A stretch of DNA of 64,000 nucleotides from Lathyrus oleraceus (lineage: Eukaryota; Streptophyta; Magnoliopsida; Fabales; Fabaceae): NCBI RefSeq assembly GCF_024323335.1, contig NC_066580.1:254362977-254426976 (forward strand), written 5' to 3'. Below the pieces are notes generated by a model, which saw only the letters and a program-made list of their open reading frames with translations, made no database searches and was not told the origin of the DNA. Below, piece by piece: positions 45,724 to 58,050 of this stretch (positions are counted from its first letter, which is position 1; each line of letters begins with the position of its first letter). The translations under genes were made by a program, and so were the position numbers.

Positions 45724-46655
45724 GAGTTAGATGTAGATAAATGCAAAATGTGAATGATGCTGATGTATGAATGCAATGCACTGTGCCATCCTCCAAGTCA
45801 TCTGAACAACCGCTGCACTGAGTCACAGTCTCTGAACTGATCACAACCATCTGAGGTACTGAGCAACCCACAAATCCAACTTAGGGTTCCGAAATAAACG
45901 GAACTGAAGGATACATCACCATCATCACCAGAAAGTCCTTTGAACCAGCCCAGGGAATCCTGAAATAAATGGATCCCCACTGATAAATACCACGGACAGC
46001 ACTCCGGCGTCTCAGAAATAAATTCATAAATCCGACTTATAAATAGAACTCTGATCAATAACTGAACCATTAGTCACCATCAGAACATGCATCTGTAAGA
46101 ATCAACCCCCCCTCGCAGGTGAATTCTAATCAGGTCATCCTAAGGCGGATAATGGTCTCGACAATCGGGCAAAGCTACTCAACGGGTTTGCCCTTTCGGG
46201 TGTGCCTTTGTAGCTCTCTTAAGATCATCTAAACCAAAGATTCGGGAAAGATCGGTCACCGAAGTCACCAGCTCAGATGAGGTGACTCAACCAAAGTGGA
46301 TACTCCACAAAGGAAGAGCTCCCTCAAAAGAACCTCGTCTCGCTTGTGGTATGTCACGTTGCCAAGATCATGTTGACCTAACATGAGAGGCAACATGAGA
46401 CCACACTAATCCTAGGTGTATACTCGGGCCTGGGTTTTAGCCCCACTCAGAACACCCACCCCAAATCAGAGGAACCAACCTGTACAGAAGACAGCACAAT
46501 GATAGTATGATGCATGCAAACATTTATGCAAATATATACACAACATAATAATCATAAATGCAATAAATAGCAGCACAAGCAACCTAAACTATCCTAGAGA
46601 GCGCTAGGAGAGACTCGCTTAGGGAAGATGGACCAGCCAGAGGTCAACTTCTGTA
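45724..46655 (-). other. 5' leader of element B, non-coding
   Basis: Sequence between the primer site and ORF1. Only short chance ORFs are present. Confidence 0.6.
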
Positions 46656-46674
46656 GTCCCCAGCAGAGTCGCCA
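46656..46674 (-). other. Primer-binding site of element B (tRNA-Arg)
   Basis: On the minus strand it reads TGGCGACTCTGCTGGGGAC, two bases after the LTR end. It matches the complement of the plant tRNA-Arg 3' end (with CCA) at nearly every position. It is the best-preserved primer site of the three Ogre elements here. Confidence 0.93.
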
Positions 46675-46676
46675 GC

Positions 46677-47880
46677 TGTCGCATCCGCGAAAAACAACCG
46701 ACGGGCAAAAAACAAAATAAACAGAGCCGCCACCGTGCGTTATTTATCCCAAAGAGGGAAAGGAAACGCTCGAAGTAAACCTGGAAAAGACATGGTCTCG
46801 CGACCAAAGAGAGATGGGATCGGGAGTCGGTTATGCGAAGGGAAGGTATTAGCACCCCTACGCATCCGTCGTACTCGACGGGATCCACGCTCAAAAGAAT
46901 AGAAGAAAGGTTGCTAAACACTGCTCAAAAGAATGCACACACACACTGGAATAAGACACAGGTGGAAGAAGAGGGGAACGGGCTCGCTAGGATATCGCAT
47001 CCTATGCCTACGTATCTCATCTAGAATGAGAATCATAGCTACCGTAGTTCGGCTCACGCACGCCAAACAAAACACACACAAGAAACCGACTGCCAACCGC
47101 TGGACTTATGTCAGACTCCACACAAACAGGCAAACATGGAAACCGAATGCCAATCACTGGACTTACATCAGACTCCGAACCAACAAACACACACAGGAAA
47201 CCAACGACCAATCGCTGGACTTACGTCGGACTCCACACAACAAACACCGATAGGATACGGACTGCCAATCGCTGGTCTTACATCCATCTCCTAGCACACA
47301 CAAGAAGGTTAACAAATAGCCAAGTTAATAGGGAGTCTGGAACTCGAGCCTAATAACTGTCAAGTAAACACACTCAAAAAGAAAAAGGGTGCCCGGAGAG
47401 ATCTCGTACGATCTCCTACCTACGTACCTCATCTGGTATGAGGATCACGACAACGTAGTTCCACTTAACAGGGGAGAAACTTTCTCCTACCCAGAGACTG
47501 GGAAATGACAAACTAAAAGGGAGACTGACTCGAGCCTAATAGTTATCATGTAATCCACAATGGTCCTAGGTTGAGGTTTCTATCTAACTTGCACAGGCAG
47601 CAAGCTATCCTAAACAGCACAGGCAAACACATACAAGCACAAAAAGCAAGCACACACACTATATGCACACAATGGGCTCATACAAGGTTAGGCTGTGAGA
47701 CACAAGCCAATTGGAATTGGGTGTAGTTAGCTCTTAACCCTAACATTGAGAGTTAGGGTGAAGCAGATGAAATGGGAAGTGAGGGTAAATCCTCACAGCT
47801 CTTATCCCTGGCCTAGGAGAGCTTCAGACAAATGAAAGTGGGAGTTCAGAAAGTTGGAACTCTTCTCCACATATGACTGA
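46677..47880 (-). repeat. 5' LTR of element B, downstream part
   Basis: Collinear with 14300-15503 of the 3' LTR. It is interrupted after ACTGA (47876-47880) by element C and resumes at 61023. Confidence 0.95.
47737..47759. repeat. Telomere-like inverted repeat in LTR B
   Basis: ACCCTAAC and GTTAGGGT form an 8-bp perfect stem with a 7-base loop. The same structure is at 15360-15382 in the other LTR. It is only a few bases of telomere-type sequence. Confidence 0.6.
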
Positions 47881-50839
47881 TGTAACACGGTGGGAGAACT
47901 GACTTTAGTTAAATGTTGCGGATAGCAAGAGTCGCCACCGACTTTTATTTTATCCAAAAGGAAAGGACATAAAAGAACAGGAAAGACCTTAAAAAGATTT
48001 TGAGTTCGGGGGGTAGGTTATACAAAGGGAAGGTATTAGCACCCTTTATATCCATGGTTATCCATGGGCTCTTAGTTACTTAGCTCACTTTGTTTGTTTG
48101 CAAGAGTGTAGTGTGTGATTAGAAAAAATTCTTTAAGTACTTTGTAATGACCCTCGTATGGGTGGATACAAAGCCTAGTTTAGAAATTGTGAGGTGTAAA
48201 AGTAATTTTGAAAAGTGTGAGCAAGTAACTATGAGATACCTACCCTAGATTAAGTCTTTCGTGTTCTCGTATATTCTTTCAATGGTAAGACTGTCCCTAT
48301 TATTAAGGAATAGGTAGTCATTACCTTGGATGTGTTTAAGGGACGGGCGTAGGGTCATCGTATGGTCAATGAAGGCAACATAAGGGGTGTCTTTAGCAAC
48401 TCGTAGGGATTATCATCATATTTACCGAAGGGACAAGATCATTATATCGTAGGCAACCTCGTAGGGACTTGATCTTTTAAGTTTATAGGGACTTGATGAT
48501 TTTTCTGTTTGAAGGGACTTTGCTTAAGACACCCCTATTTTCGAGGGACTTGACCATTTAAAGAAGGCAACCAAGAGGAATACCCTTGGAAGTACAGATG
48601 GCGATCAAAGATCGACTTACGTGTGTGAGTGTTATTTTTCAGATATTTGTCTTGAATTTAATTTTCTAAGTTCAATTATTTACAGTTAGTTTTTTGCACT
48701 CCCTAAATTATTAACCACGCAATAAATATTTACAAAAATAAAAGCAAGAAAAATAAATTCTTAAACTATTACATGGCTATGGGACAGATACATAATAATC
48801 AGGCGAGAAAGAATAAATTTACAACCTATACATTTGTTCCTAATATTATAAATAAAACAAAATTAAAATAAGGAAAATAATGAAGCAAAAATAGAATAGA
48901 TAAAAGCAAATAATAATAAAATAATAAATAAACAATGGTAACAATAATAATAAAGTTATAATAAAAAGGTTAGAATTTTAAAAGAAATTATTTTAGGTTA
49001 AACAAGTTAGATTTTTTAGAAGTTTATTAGAAAAATATGAGTTTAAAATAAATTAATAATAATAAAATAATTTAAAATATATTAATGTACAAATTATAAA
49101 ATAAAAGAGTTATATGAAAAATATTAAGTTAGTTATTTACAAAATAAATAAAGATTATAGAAAATATCAAATTATTAGATTAACAGGTTTATTATTATTA
49201 TTCAATTAGAAAAATGGTCAATTAGATTTTATTTACAAAATATATAAGGATTTATTATTATAAGTAAGTAATAAAAAAAAGTTATTAAAATAGTTAGTAT
49301 TTATTATTTATTTACAAAAAAAATAAAGGTTATAGAAAAATATTAAATAATTAATTTAGTAGGTTTTCACGCCCTACATTACTAAACCACGCAGTTAATA
49401 TAGGATCAATGGCAGGAATTTAAATGGCAGAAAAATAAAATGGCAGAAAATCAATGGCAGAAAATAAAACCCTAATTATTACAACACTTTGGTGCAGTTA
49501 CATAATAAAGATGGCGAAAAGTAAAACTGAAAATATTACAAGTTAAAACTTAAAATATTACAAGGGCGAAGCAGTTACAGTGTATGAATAACATAAATAT
49601 GAGCGAAAATAGGAAATAATAATAAGGTTTGTTAAGGTTTAAGAAAAGGTTTATGGTTTAGAGGAAACAACACGGTTAAAGTTTTAGGTTTGAAATTTAG
49701 AGTTTGTGGCGAAATTGTCAGGGTTTAGGAAAAATCAGGGTAGTTAGTTATGAAAAAAAATGTGAAGATCTAAATATATGTATATATATAAAAAAAATGA
49801 ATTAAAAAAAACAACGGCGTTGCTAGCGCAAAATTGCGATCATCGCAACTGGATCGGATAACACAAAGGTCACGCCTCATACACGTATGTGTGAAAACGG
49901 CGTATTGACACGATCCGATCCGAAAACATAATCAAATACATCAACAAAATAGATAAAGTATATAAACTATTACCAAACTGTGTGTACGATAGTATATGTC
50001 AGCCACTCTCAGTTTCTCTTTTTTGTTCTGTCTTTTGGCCTCCCTCTATCAGTCATGCTAGTAAGTATATATAGGAACAAATTAGGTTAATGATAATGGG
50101 CCTAAGTTTATTTTGAAACCCAATATTAAATTAAAAACTGAATAAAGTTAAATAATTAAAATAGTTAAAATTAAAATAAAAACTAATTAACCTATTTATT
50201 TATTCTAGACCCAATATAAAATTAAAAACTGAATAAAGTTAAAATAGTTAAAATTAAAATAAAAACTAATTAACCTATTTACTTATTCTAGACCCAATAT
50301 AAAATTAAAAACTGAATAAAGTTAAAATAGTTAAAATTAAAATAAAAACTAATTAACCTATTCATTTATTCTAGACCCAATATAAAAATAAATAGACTCA
50401 AAAAAATAAAACTCGGGCACCAAAATGCTCGAAAAAATAAAATGAACACGTCAAAATAATCAGTGCGAAATAAATGACTCGGAAAAATACAGCGTTTGGT
50501 CGGATTTTGAAATAAAAATTATGACCATTTAAACTGCTCAGACTGATCAACATATGACCAAAAATAGTCGTAAAAATATTTTTAGCATGTCAAATTAAAC
50601 CACGTGAACCGCAGATTAATGTTATCGACATTTGCAAACTTAAACTTGACATTTTTTCGTTGACTAATTTTAGGCACAGTTAAAAAGTTAATTTGACCAG
50701 TCTGTTTGTAAATTCCGAGAAATTATTCCGGCTAATATTAAGACAGAAAAAAATGTTATGCTATGAGGATGATGCGAATGAATGTGAAACAAAAAATTGG
50801 TTAGAGTTAAAAATAGAGGGCAAATTTTGGGGTGCAACA
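47881..50839 (-). repeat. 3' LTR of element C (2,959 bp)
   Basis: In element orientation it starts TGTTGCACC at 50839 and ends GTGTTACA at 47881. It holds an 83-bp tandem repeat at about 50120-50390 and a minus-strand TATA-like CTATATATAC at 50065-50074. AT-rich 48700-49400 has no coding content. Confidence 0.94.
50120..50390 (-). repeat. 83-bp tandem repeat in LTR of element C
   Basis: GACCCAATATAAA recurs at 50208, 50291 and 50374, an 83-bp period, about three copies. The matching array in the 5' LTR is at about 60300-60565. Confidence 0.9.
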
Positions 50840-50853
50840 GCTGCCCCTGTTCA
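50840..50853 (-). other. Polypurine tract of element C
   Basis: On the minus strand it reads TGAACAGGGGCAGC directly before the LTR start. It is nearly the same as that of element B. Confidence 0.85.
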
Positions 50854-52695
50854 ATTTTCTGAAACCTGAGGAGTTAGATTGGCCTGTGTGCCATTCGTGA
50901 CTTGGAAGGTTGAAGGGGATTGAACATAAAAGCCCAAAAATTTGCCCTCGCCGGTGCGTAAAGTAACACTGATGACTGGTTGTATATGCTTAAGTGGGCT
51001 TGAAGATGCCACTTGGAAGAACTGGAGATGGGCTTATAGATGCCATCCATAATATCAGGAGGTGATAATATCTTGATGTTGATACTGGATATCAGTACTA
51101 GGTCTTCGTATAGGCCGTCTCTGAATCGTATCTAAGAACATACTTTTAATTTAAGTGTCAGAACCAAATCTTCGTGGCGATTTCTTTCTGAATTAAGTAT
51201 CAGCACTAGACCTTCGTATAGATCGTCTCTGAACTGTTTTGAATTATTGAATAGACCAGTAGAAATAAATCTTCGTGATGATTATCTCTTCTGGAAATAT
51301 CCTGGATTAGGGAATAGATATTCGTATAGACCGTTTGCCTAATATCCAAGAACAAAAGAGTGTCAGGATGAAATCTCCTGAAAATATCCTAGACTAGGGA
51401 ATAGATCTTCGTATAGACCGTTTGCATAATATCCAAGAACAAAAGAGTGTCAGGATGAAATCTCCTGAAAATATCCTGGACTAGGGAATAGATCTTCGTA
51501 TAGACCGTTTGCCTACTATCCAAGGACACCTTGAGTAATGATTAAGTATCAGCACTAGATCTTCGTATAGATCGTTTCTGACCTGTTGTGAATTGTTGAT
51601 AGTATTTTATCTGTATATAACCATCCTGCAAGGAAAAGGTTAGTTTATGCAATATGTATGCATGCATGGCATGGTGCATCTAAGTAAATGTATTATGCAC
51701 TTATGGATATGCTATGGTATGATGTAAATGATGTATGTATGAATCATGCGGCCTGAAGCGTCCGGATATCTTGGTATAACAACTGCTGGCTAGGGAAAAT
51801 AAATCCCGATTCGTTACTGAAGAACATGAGGAACTCGTTCCCGTCTTGTTTGATAATATAGTATTTGTCACTTCCCGTATTCGTTCGTCGTACTTCTATT
51901 GAAGGAATAAGTTCCTGAGTATCCCAACTGAGGATAAAAGAGATGGACATAAATTCAAGGGGAGACGTAATTTGAAGCATCTATAAAGATAGATTTTCTC
52001 TACTGGGGATTTGTAGTGGGGATGAACCGGCGAAGCTTCGTTGAACTACTACCCTCGTTCGTCCTTAGTAAATACTATTACTGCATTTTATGCATTTCTG
52101 GTAAACATCAATCGTATTCAAAAGCATACATACATTCAAACACAACCAATGGACGTTTTCGCTTATGTAAATAGAGTAAAAGTAAATCTGGATCCAAAGA
52201 TGAAATTTTATTTATATCACAAAGTGACGTATACATAGGCAAGTTTGTACAAGGAGACAGAAATCCTAGTAAGAGGAATTCGTCGTAAATTTTTTATAAA
52301 ACAAAGAAAACAGCTATGTGAAAAATGATCCTATTGAGTTTCAATTCTACTATTGCCATTATCTTCAAATATCTCATCTTCTGCTGTTGAGACAGGAACG
52401 ATTGGATTGATCTTTATCTGTTTGAACTTGATTTAGGTAGCACCATCAGTTGAAGTTACATGAGTGATCCAAACGAGACATAGTCATACGCTTGAATCCC
52501 TAACTTTTGCCTGGATTGCCCTTTCAGGTTTTCAATCCACCGGGATACCCTTTTTTGCCCAAGTCGCCTTGTCAGGTTTTCGACTTGCCGGGTGTACATT
52601 TTTTTTATATATATCCCTAATTTTTGCCCGAACCCTTTTGGTTTGCCGGGATGCCCTTATTTTTGCCTAGGCCAGTCAACCTAGCGGGTCTCTTT
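50854..52695 (-). other. 3' UTR of element C with an 87-bp minisatellite
   Basis: Non-coding. GGAATAGATCTTCG or close variants recur at 51311, 51398 and 51485 (87-bp period), and looser 'ATCTTCGTATAGA' words spread over 51090-51590. 52490-52695 resembles the tail after integrase in element B. No gene is seen in the rest. Confidence 0.8.
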
Positions 52696-53340
52696 TTATG
52701 CGTAGTATTTTTTAACTATGTCTACGTTTACAGGCTGTGGAAAGTCTTCACCATCCATAGTAGTAAGCATCATGGCACCTCCTGAGAATACTCTTTTGAC
52801 CACAAATGGTCCTTCATATGTAGGAGTCCACTTGCCCCTAGGATCACCCTGTGGTAGTATGATACGCTTGATTACCAAGTCACCAGCCTGATATACCTTT
52901 GGCTTAACCTTCTTATTGAAAGCTTTGATCATCCGTTTCTGGTACATCTGACCATGACAAACAGCTGCCAACCTCTTCTCATCAATCAAATTTATCTGGT
53001 CGAGTCGAGTCTGAATCCATTCATCCTCGTCTAAACCTGCCTCTTTCATGATTCTTAGAGAGGAAATCTGAACTTCCACTGGTAACACGACTTCCATTCC
53101 GTAGACCAAAGAGAAAGGAGTTGCCCCTGTCAAAGTGCGCACTGAAGTGCGATAACCATGAAGAGCAAAGGGTAACATCTCATGCCAGTCTTTGTATGTT
53201 ACTGTCATCTTTTGTATGATCTTCTTAATATTCTTATTAGCAGCCTCCACGGCGCCATTCATCTTTGGCCGGTACGGAGAAGAGTTATGGTGTTTTATTT
53301 TGAACTGCGTGTAGAGTTCAGCAATCATCTTGTTGTTCTT
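52696..53340 (-). pseudogene. pol: Integrase C-terminal fragment of element C
   Basis: It starts inside the integrase core at FKIKHHNSSPYRPKMNG, keeping the catalytic Glu (NGAVEAANK) but neither Asp nor the zinc finger. The rest runs as in element B to KKYYA then TAG at 52696, closely similar at the protein level. The left join follows an RNase H-connection sequence directly, so about 1.3 kb is deleted compared with B. Confidence 0.9.
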
Positions 53341-53700
53341 CCGGAGAGAGCAGGTTTCTCAGATGTATATTTGATAAGATCCATCTTAGAAATCAATAAA
53401 GTGGTATGATTCAACATATACTGTCTTAGTCGGCGAGCAGCCTAAGCCAAAGCATATCAAGCTTTCTCGAGCTGGGAGTATCTTGTTTCACAGTCGGTAC
53501 CTTTTGCTAAGGTAGTATATTGCATGCTCTTTTCGACCAGTCTCGTCATGTTGCCCCAACACACACCCTATTGAATTTTCTAACACGGTCAAATACATGA
53601 TTAGAGGTCTTCCTTCAACTGGTGGCATCAAATTTATAGGTTCTTGGAGATACTTCTTGATTTTGTCAAAAGCTTCTTGACATTCATCATTCCATATCAT
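53341..53700 (-). pseudogene. pol: RT/RNase H connection fragment of element C
   Basis: WNDECQEAFDKIKKYLQEP through GCVLGQHDETGRKEHAIYYLSK is the RT connection and the start of RNase H, like 38700-38400 in element B. It then runs through broken sequence to KPALSG and stops at the join with integrase. No catalytic residue of RT is present. Confidence 0.85.
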
Positions 53701-54008
53701 CTCTTGATTTTTCCAGCGAAACCTCTACATAGTCACGTAACATCCGACTCAATCTTTCTTTGACACTGTTTTCCAAGCCTGCTCCTATTTTGACTTCTTT
53801 CTTGTCTACTTCAGTACCCAGATTTACAACCTCAATTGATTCCTCATGCGGCTGTGTAACTTTCTCTTCTTGTTGTAATAACCTAGCAAGCTCTATAGGT
53901 ACTTCATAATCTTCATCCTTTCCATCTTCAGCTTGATAGATCGGATTCTCGAAATTATAATTGGCAATAGTAGAACTGTTATCAACAGGATCCATAGTGG
54001 ATGAGGAT
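53687..54008 (-). pseudogene. pol: N-terminal RT piece of element C
   Basis: After an ATGCAG splice-acceptor-like site (ends 54009) this reads MDPVDNSSTIANYNFENPIY and the acidic linker like the start of B's RT, up to MLRDYVEV. It then jumps to the connection fragment at about 53700, removing roughly 370 codons that include the YVDD site. Confidence 0.88.
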
Positions 54009-54239
54009 CTGCATTTTAGTGATGTGGGTGTGTGTAAGAACACATAGCTGATGAAAATAAAATAAAAGAAAAACAAAGAGCCCAATATTTACGAAAACGA
54101 AACGTCCATTGATTTTTATTGAATGAAGTATGCAAATGAAATGACATCCCGAAACAAGCATACCATTGTGCCCCGGGTAAGGCACAAGGCTTAAAAGTTT
54201 AATTGTTCAAACTTAAAAATAACAACACAGTAATAGTAT
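54009..54239 (-). other. Putative intron between protease and RT of element C
   Basis: A T-rich non-coding gap ending in ATGCAG, at the same place as in element B. The donor is not resolved. Confidence 0.55.
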
Positions 54240-55784
54240 TTAATCCTGACTAAAGGAGATAGGAATAACGTCTTCAGTCTTCCAATTGTTGAGCCCATCA
54301 CCCACAGTAGGAAAAATCCAGTTATCCAGATTGTAGTCTTCATTATAGTCACCCACAGCATTGATTTGATCTTTCATGTTCCCTGGATTGGTGATACGAA
54401 CAGCACGAGCACGACGAACAGCCTTCTGGGACTCTGCAGTGAAACCCAAACCAAACTTGTCAGACTTGTAAGGAATGTCGGGAAGCTGACCCCAAATAGT
54501 ACAACCACCTTCTTCAACCACAGCTCTAGCATCTTTGAGGGAAGCCATTGTAGGAGGTACTCTGGTAACCACAGGAACTCTTTTAACCACAGGAGGAGCT
54601 TCAGTGGCGGGAACGACCCAAGGAACTACTTCAAATGTCTGGCAAGGAGTCTCAACATATTCACCTTCCACTTCAACATACTTAAATGTATTCACATGAC
54701 TGACCATATATTCTTCCTCTCCATAAACAGTTACGATCTTTCCCTTCACTGGATATCTCAACTTCTGATGTAGAGTGGAGGTCACATCACCTGCCCCGTG
54801 GATCCAGGGGCGCCCAAGCAAACAAGAGTACGCAGGACGAATATCCATTACATAGAAGGTAGAATCGAAGACTTGAGAGCCTACTTTGATCGGGAGATCT
54901 ATTTCTCCATGCACCACTCTTCTTGAACCATCAAAGGCTCTCACCACTATATTACTTGGTCTTAACACAGCATCTTCAGGACTGAGCTTGTTCAGAACCT
55001 CTTTGGGAAGTACATTCAATGAAGAGCCATTGTCTATCAACACATGAGTCAAGGTAGTGCCCCTACATTCAATGGAGATATGTAAAGCTCTATTATGGTT
55101 TCTTTTGGCAGGAGTCAAGTCAGCATCAGAAAAACCTAACCCATTATCATAAGTCAGATGTGCAACACAATTTTCAAATTGATCTGCAGAAATTTCATTT
55201 GGTACATGAGCAGTCCTTAAGAATTTGATCAAGGCTTTAGCATGAGCCTCAGAACACAGCAACAAAGACAACATGGAAATTTTGGAGGGAGTATGCCCCA
55301 ACTGGTCAACAATATCATAATCACTCTTACGAATGATCTTCAGCACTTCTTCCATCTGTTTAGAGAGATTTTCAGCAGTCGGTGCTTCAGCTTGCACAGG
55401 TTCAACCACAGGACCTTTGCCTCGAGCATCAGTACTTGGCTCAGAAGTGGAGGTAGTAGTTGGAAGAACTGTATTTTTTGAGGTAGCTGGAGGAGAGAAA
55501 ATTCTTCCACTTCTGGCGATCTTACTAGATCCAGCAATATTATCAACATCAAGGTTATCATCAGTAACAGGTGTATCAGTCAAAGGTTCCTGCTTAACAC
55601 CATGGATATAAACATCAGAACCGTAATTCCAGGGTATAGCTTTATCAGAAGTATAAGGAATAGGGCCAGGAGTGGTAATAATCATGGGAGGCACTCTAAC
55701 TTCAGCAACAGTCTTCACCAGGCCTTCAGCAGTAATTTTGATAGGACCCTTGGAAGTGATCTTGACAGTCTGTTCAAGAGCCAT
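54240..55784 (-). CDS. pro: Protease polyprotein of element C, open
   Basis: The likely start is ATG 55784 (MALEQTVKITSK); the open frame begins further upstream at 55880. 514 codons are intact. Aspartic-protease motif LIDNGSSLNVLPK (Asp251 from this Met) is the Ogre form. Downstream FYVMDIRPAYSCLLGRPWIH matches retropepsin. The C-terminal tail ends WIFPTVGDGLNNWKTEDVIP then TAA at 54240-54242, as in element B. The gag that normally precedes it in the same frame is absent, so only the late gag-pro linker remains. Confidence 0.85.
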   Translation of the reverse strand: MALEQTVKITSKGPIKITAEGLVKTVAEVRVPPMIITTPGPIPYTSDKAIPWNYGSDVYIHGVKQEPLTDTPVTDDNLDVDNIAGSSKIARSGRIFSPPATSKNTVLPTTTSTSEPSTDARGKGPVVEPVQAEAPTAENLSKQMEEVLKIIRKSDYDIVDQLGHTPSKISMLSLLLCSEAHAKALIKFLRTAHVPNEISADQFENCVAHLTYDNGLGFSDADLTPAKRNHNRALHISIECRGTTLTHVLIDNGSSLNVLPKEVLNKLSPEDAVLRPSNIVVRAFDGSRRVVHGEIDLPIKVGSQVFDSTFYVMDIRPAYSCLLGRPWIHGAGDVTSTLHQKLRYPVKGKIVTVYGEEEYMVSHVNTFKYVEVEGEYVETPCQTFEVVPWVVPATEAPPVVKRVPVVTRVPPTMASLKDARAVVEEGGCTIWGQLPDIPYKSDKFGLGFTAESQKAVRRARAVRITNPGNMKDQINAVGDYNEDYNLDNWIFPTVGDGLNNWKTEDVIPISFSQD

Positions 55785-55994
55785 TTCTGCTGGAATAAAC
55801 AGCGAGAAGATAAGATACCTGTTCATAAGAAACCTGTGATGCAATAATATGGTATGTAGATGCTTATGCAATGTTTTCAAGGACCGTAGGATTTAAATTT
55901 GTTTAAACCACCAAAAAGTAAACTTTTATTAGTAATAAACTTGTTTGCCCCTTGGTCTTACAATAAAAATGAAATGAATACAAAAAATGGGGTT
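55785..55994 (-). other. Join region of element C where gag is missing
   Basis: In B about 2.3 kb separates ORF1 from protease, including all of gag. Here about 200 bp remains, with no capsid or zinc-knuckle sequence. Confidence 0.75.
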
Positions 55995-57341
55995 TTAAGT
56001 CTCCCATGGATGTTTCCTCTTTGTGTTGAGGTATGAGTTGAGATTCCGCTCCTCGTGAAGTTGTTTTGTTAGCTCCAGGATTCTTTCCTGAATTGCCTTG
56101 TAATGAGTCTCAAAAGTATCTCTTTGCTCCTTCAACTAGATCCAGGACCTCTGTAACTCTTCCATATCAGTGGGCATGTCTGGATGAAGAATGATTTAAG
56201 AAGTATCTCCTTCAGCAACAGGCTCCATGGTAACTGGCAGGATAGCAGGATATGGCATCATAAGAGTCTGAGCACGAGATCGTACCCATCTGAGATATGG
56301 TTCCATAGGAATAGTGTACTTGGGTTCCAGAGTCTTGCTGTCAACCTTGTTCACTTTACCCCATGCTCGTATGAACCTTTGACGGTAACCTTGAAGATCG
56401 TTGTCGTAGTCGAACACAATACCCTGAATAAGCATGTCATGAGGACCATCAGTCCGAGCGTAACCAAACTGACGTAGAGCTAAAGAAGGGTTGTAGGTAA
56501 TGCCCCCTCTTATGCCAAGGAGTGGCACATTAGGGAACTCCCCACAACGGTCAATGAGGGTAACATTCTCCATAGATCTAGAGCACCAATGAATATCTGA
56601 ATGAGAAAGTGACATAATCCTCTTGGACCACCTGAACCCTTGTTCATTCTTCATCACTGATCGAGGAAGGTGAGAAATAAACCACCTAGATAATAGAGGT
56701 ATGCAACACATCAGAGTTCCTCGTGCCTTCGTAGTACGGGTATGAAGAGAGTGTAAGATGTCTCCAAGTAATGTAGGCACTGGATTGCGAGTCAGAAATA
56801 TGTTGATGGCGTGTACGTCTATGAACTGGTCTGGATTGGGGAACAGTACTAAGCCATAAATCAATAGGGCTAAGATCTCCTCAAAAGCATCATAACTCAT
56901 AGCCTTCAGGAATACTTGAGCTTTCTCCGTCAATACCTTAGCAAGAATACCCTTAACTCCACTCCTTGTTTCTAGGACAATGTCTGATTTCTTTAAATGT
57001 AAGGCTGCAACAATGACTTCAGGTTTAGGCTCTTTTTCCAAGCCTGTGAAGGGTTTCTGATCAAGAATAGGTATACCCAGAAGCTTGGAGAACTCTTCCA
57101 TTGTAGGAACCAGCTGATAGTCGGGAAATGTGAAGCAATGATGTTTAGGGTCAAAGAACTGTAACAGGACACTCATCATGTCTTCATTGAACCCTGAAGT
57201 GACTAGATCCAGTAGGTGACCATGCCTCTTGATGAATTGGGAGTTTTCAGAAACTTGAGAGACCAATTCCTTAAGCTTAGGAGGTATTCCTACAAAGTTG
57301 ATCCGGATAGTATTCCTACGAGCAGAAGCCATGACCTGCAA
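55995..57341 (-). pseudogene. Ogre ORF1 of element C, nearly intact
   Basis: 381 codons are open from ATG 57341 (MQVMASARRNTIRINF; a Met four codons in is also possible) to TAA 56196-56198. Conserved ORF1 blocks: LLQFFDPKHHCFTFPDYQLV, LLGIPILDQKPF, NPVPTLLGDILHSLH and NVPLLGIRGGITYNPSLALRQ. After the TAA the frame continues with a charged helical tail (QRDTFETHYKAIQERILEL) past one TAG to TAA 55995-55997, so the original protein was about 450 codons. It is shorter in the tail than B's ORF1. Function unknown. Confidence 0.82.
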
Positions 57342-58029
57342 TAAAGATAAATCCTTTGGTCCTTGAAATGGTTAGTGAAAATGCTATGCTTATGATGCAT
57401 GATGATGCTATGATGTTATGCTCAATCACAAACATGTGGCACACACAAACAAGTCACACAATAGCCCTAGGTTTGAAGGCTTGCATGAGGTTTAAAGGTA
57501 AGTACCCTCCCCTGGAGTTTAGTTGATTCATCCTGTCCTACAAAAGTAACCAGGTTCTAAGGGATCTCAAAATCATTGATCCTTCACAAGGGTGGTTGTT
57601 CAGTAGGCAACTTACTTGCCAACCAAAACCCTCCAAGTTTAGGATCTCAATGAGTGTAGTATTGAGTATCAACCAACTTCAGTCTTCACCAAAGCCGGTT
57701 ATCTCACTACTTTCTAATGGTCAAGATGGGATGACTAGGGTTCTAAAAGTCAGTTAGTGTATTGACAACATATGGCAGCCTCATATTATCCTCAACTTGC
57801 TAAAGGAACATAAGCACCAACCAAGAAGTCACACTAACTATGGCCACCAGTTCAACCATATCGATATACGCCGTACAGTTTCCTTGGTCTATTGCCATTT
57901 ACCTAAGGTACACTAGATCCGGGTTAGGGTCTTTCACACATAAGAGCACCCAACAGATAAGTATAAAGCAAACAAGGAAAACAATTTTAAAGTGATCTAA
58001 TTCCTAAGGGTACCCCTCTTTTATTAAAT
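57342..58029 (-). other. 5' leader of element C, non-coding
   Basis: Between the primer site and ORF1; no supported ORF. Confidence 0.6.
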
Positions 58030-58046
58030 CCCCAACAGAGTCGTCA
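58030..58046 (-). other. Primer-binding site of element C (tRNA-Arg-like)
   Basis: On the minus strand it reads TGACGACTCTGTTGGGG, four bases after the LTR end. It differs from B's site at two positions (TGG to TGA, GCTG to GTTG), both fitting C to T or G to A. Confidence 0.8.
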
Positions 58047-58050
58047 ATTC

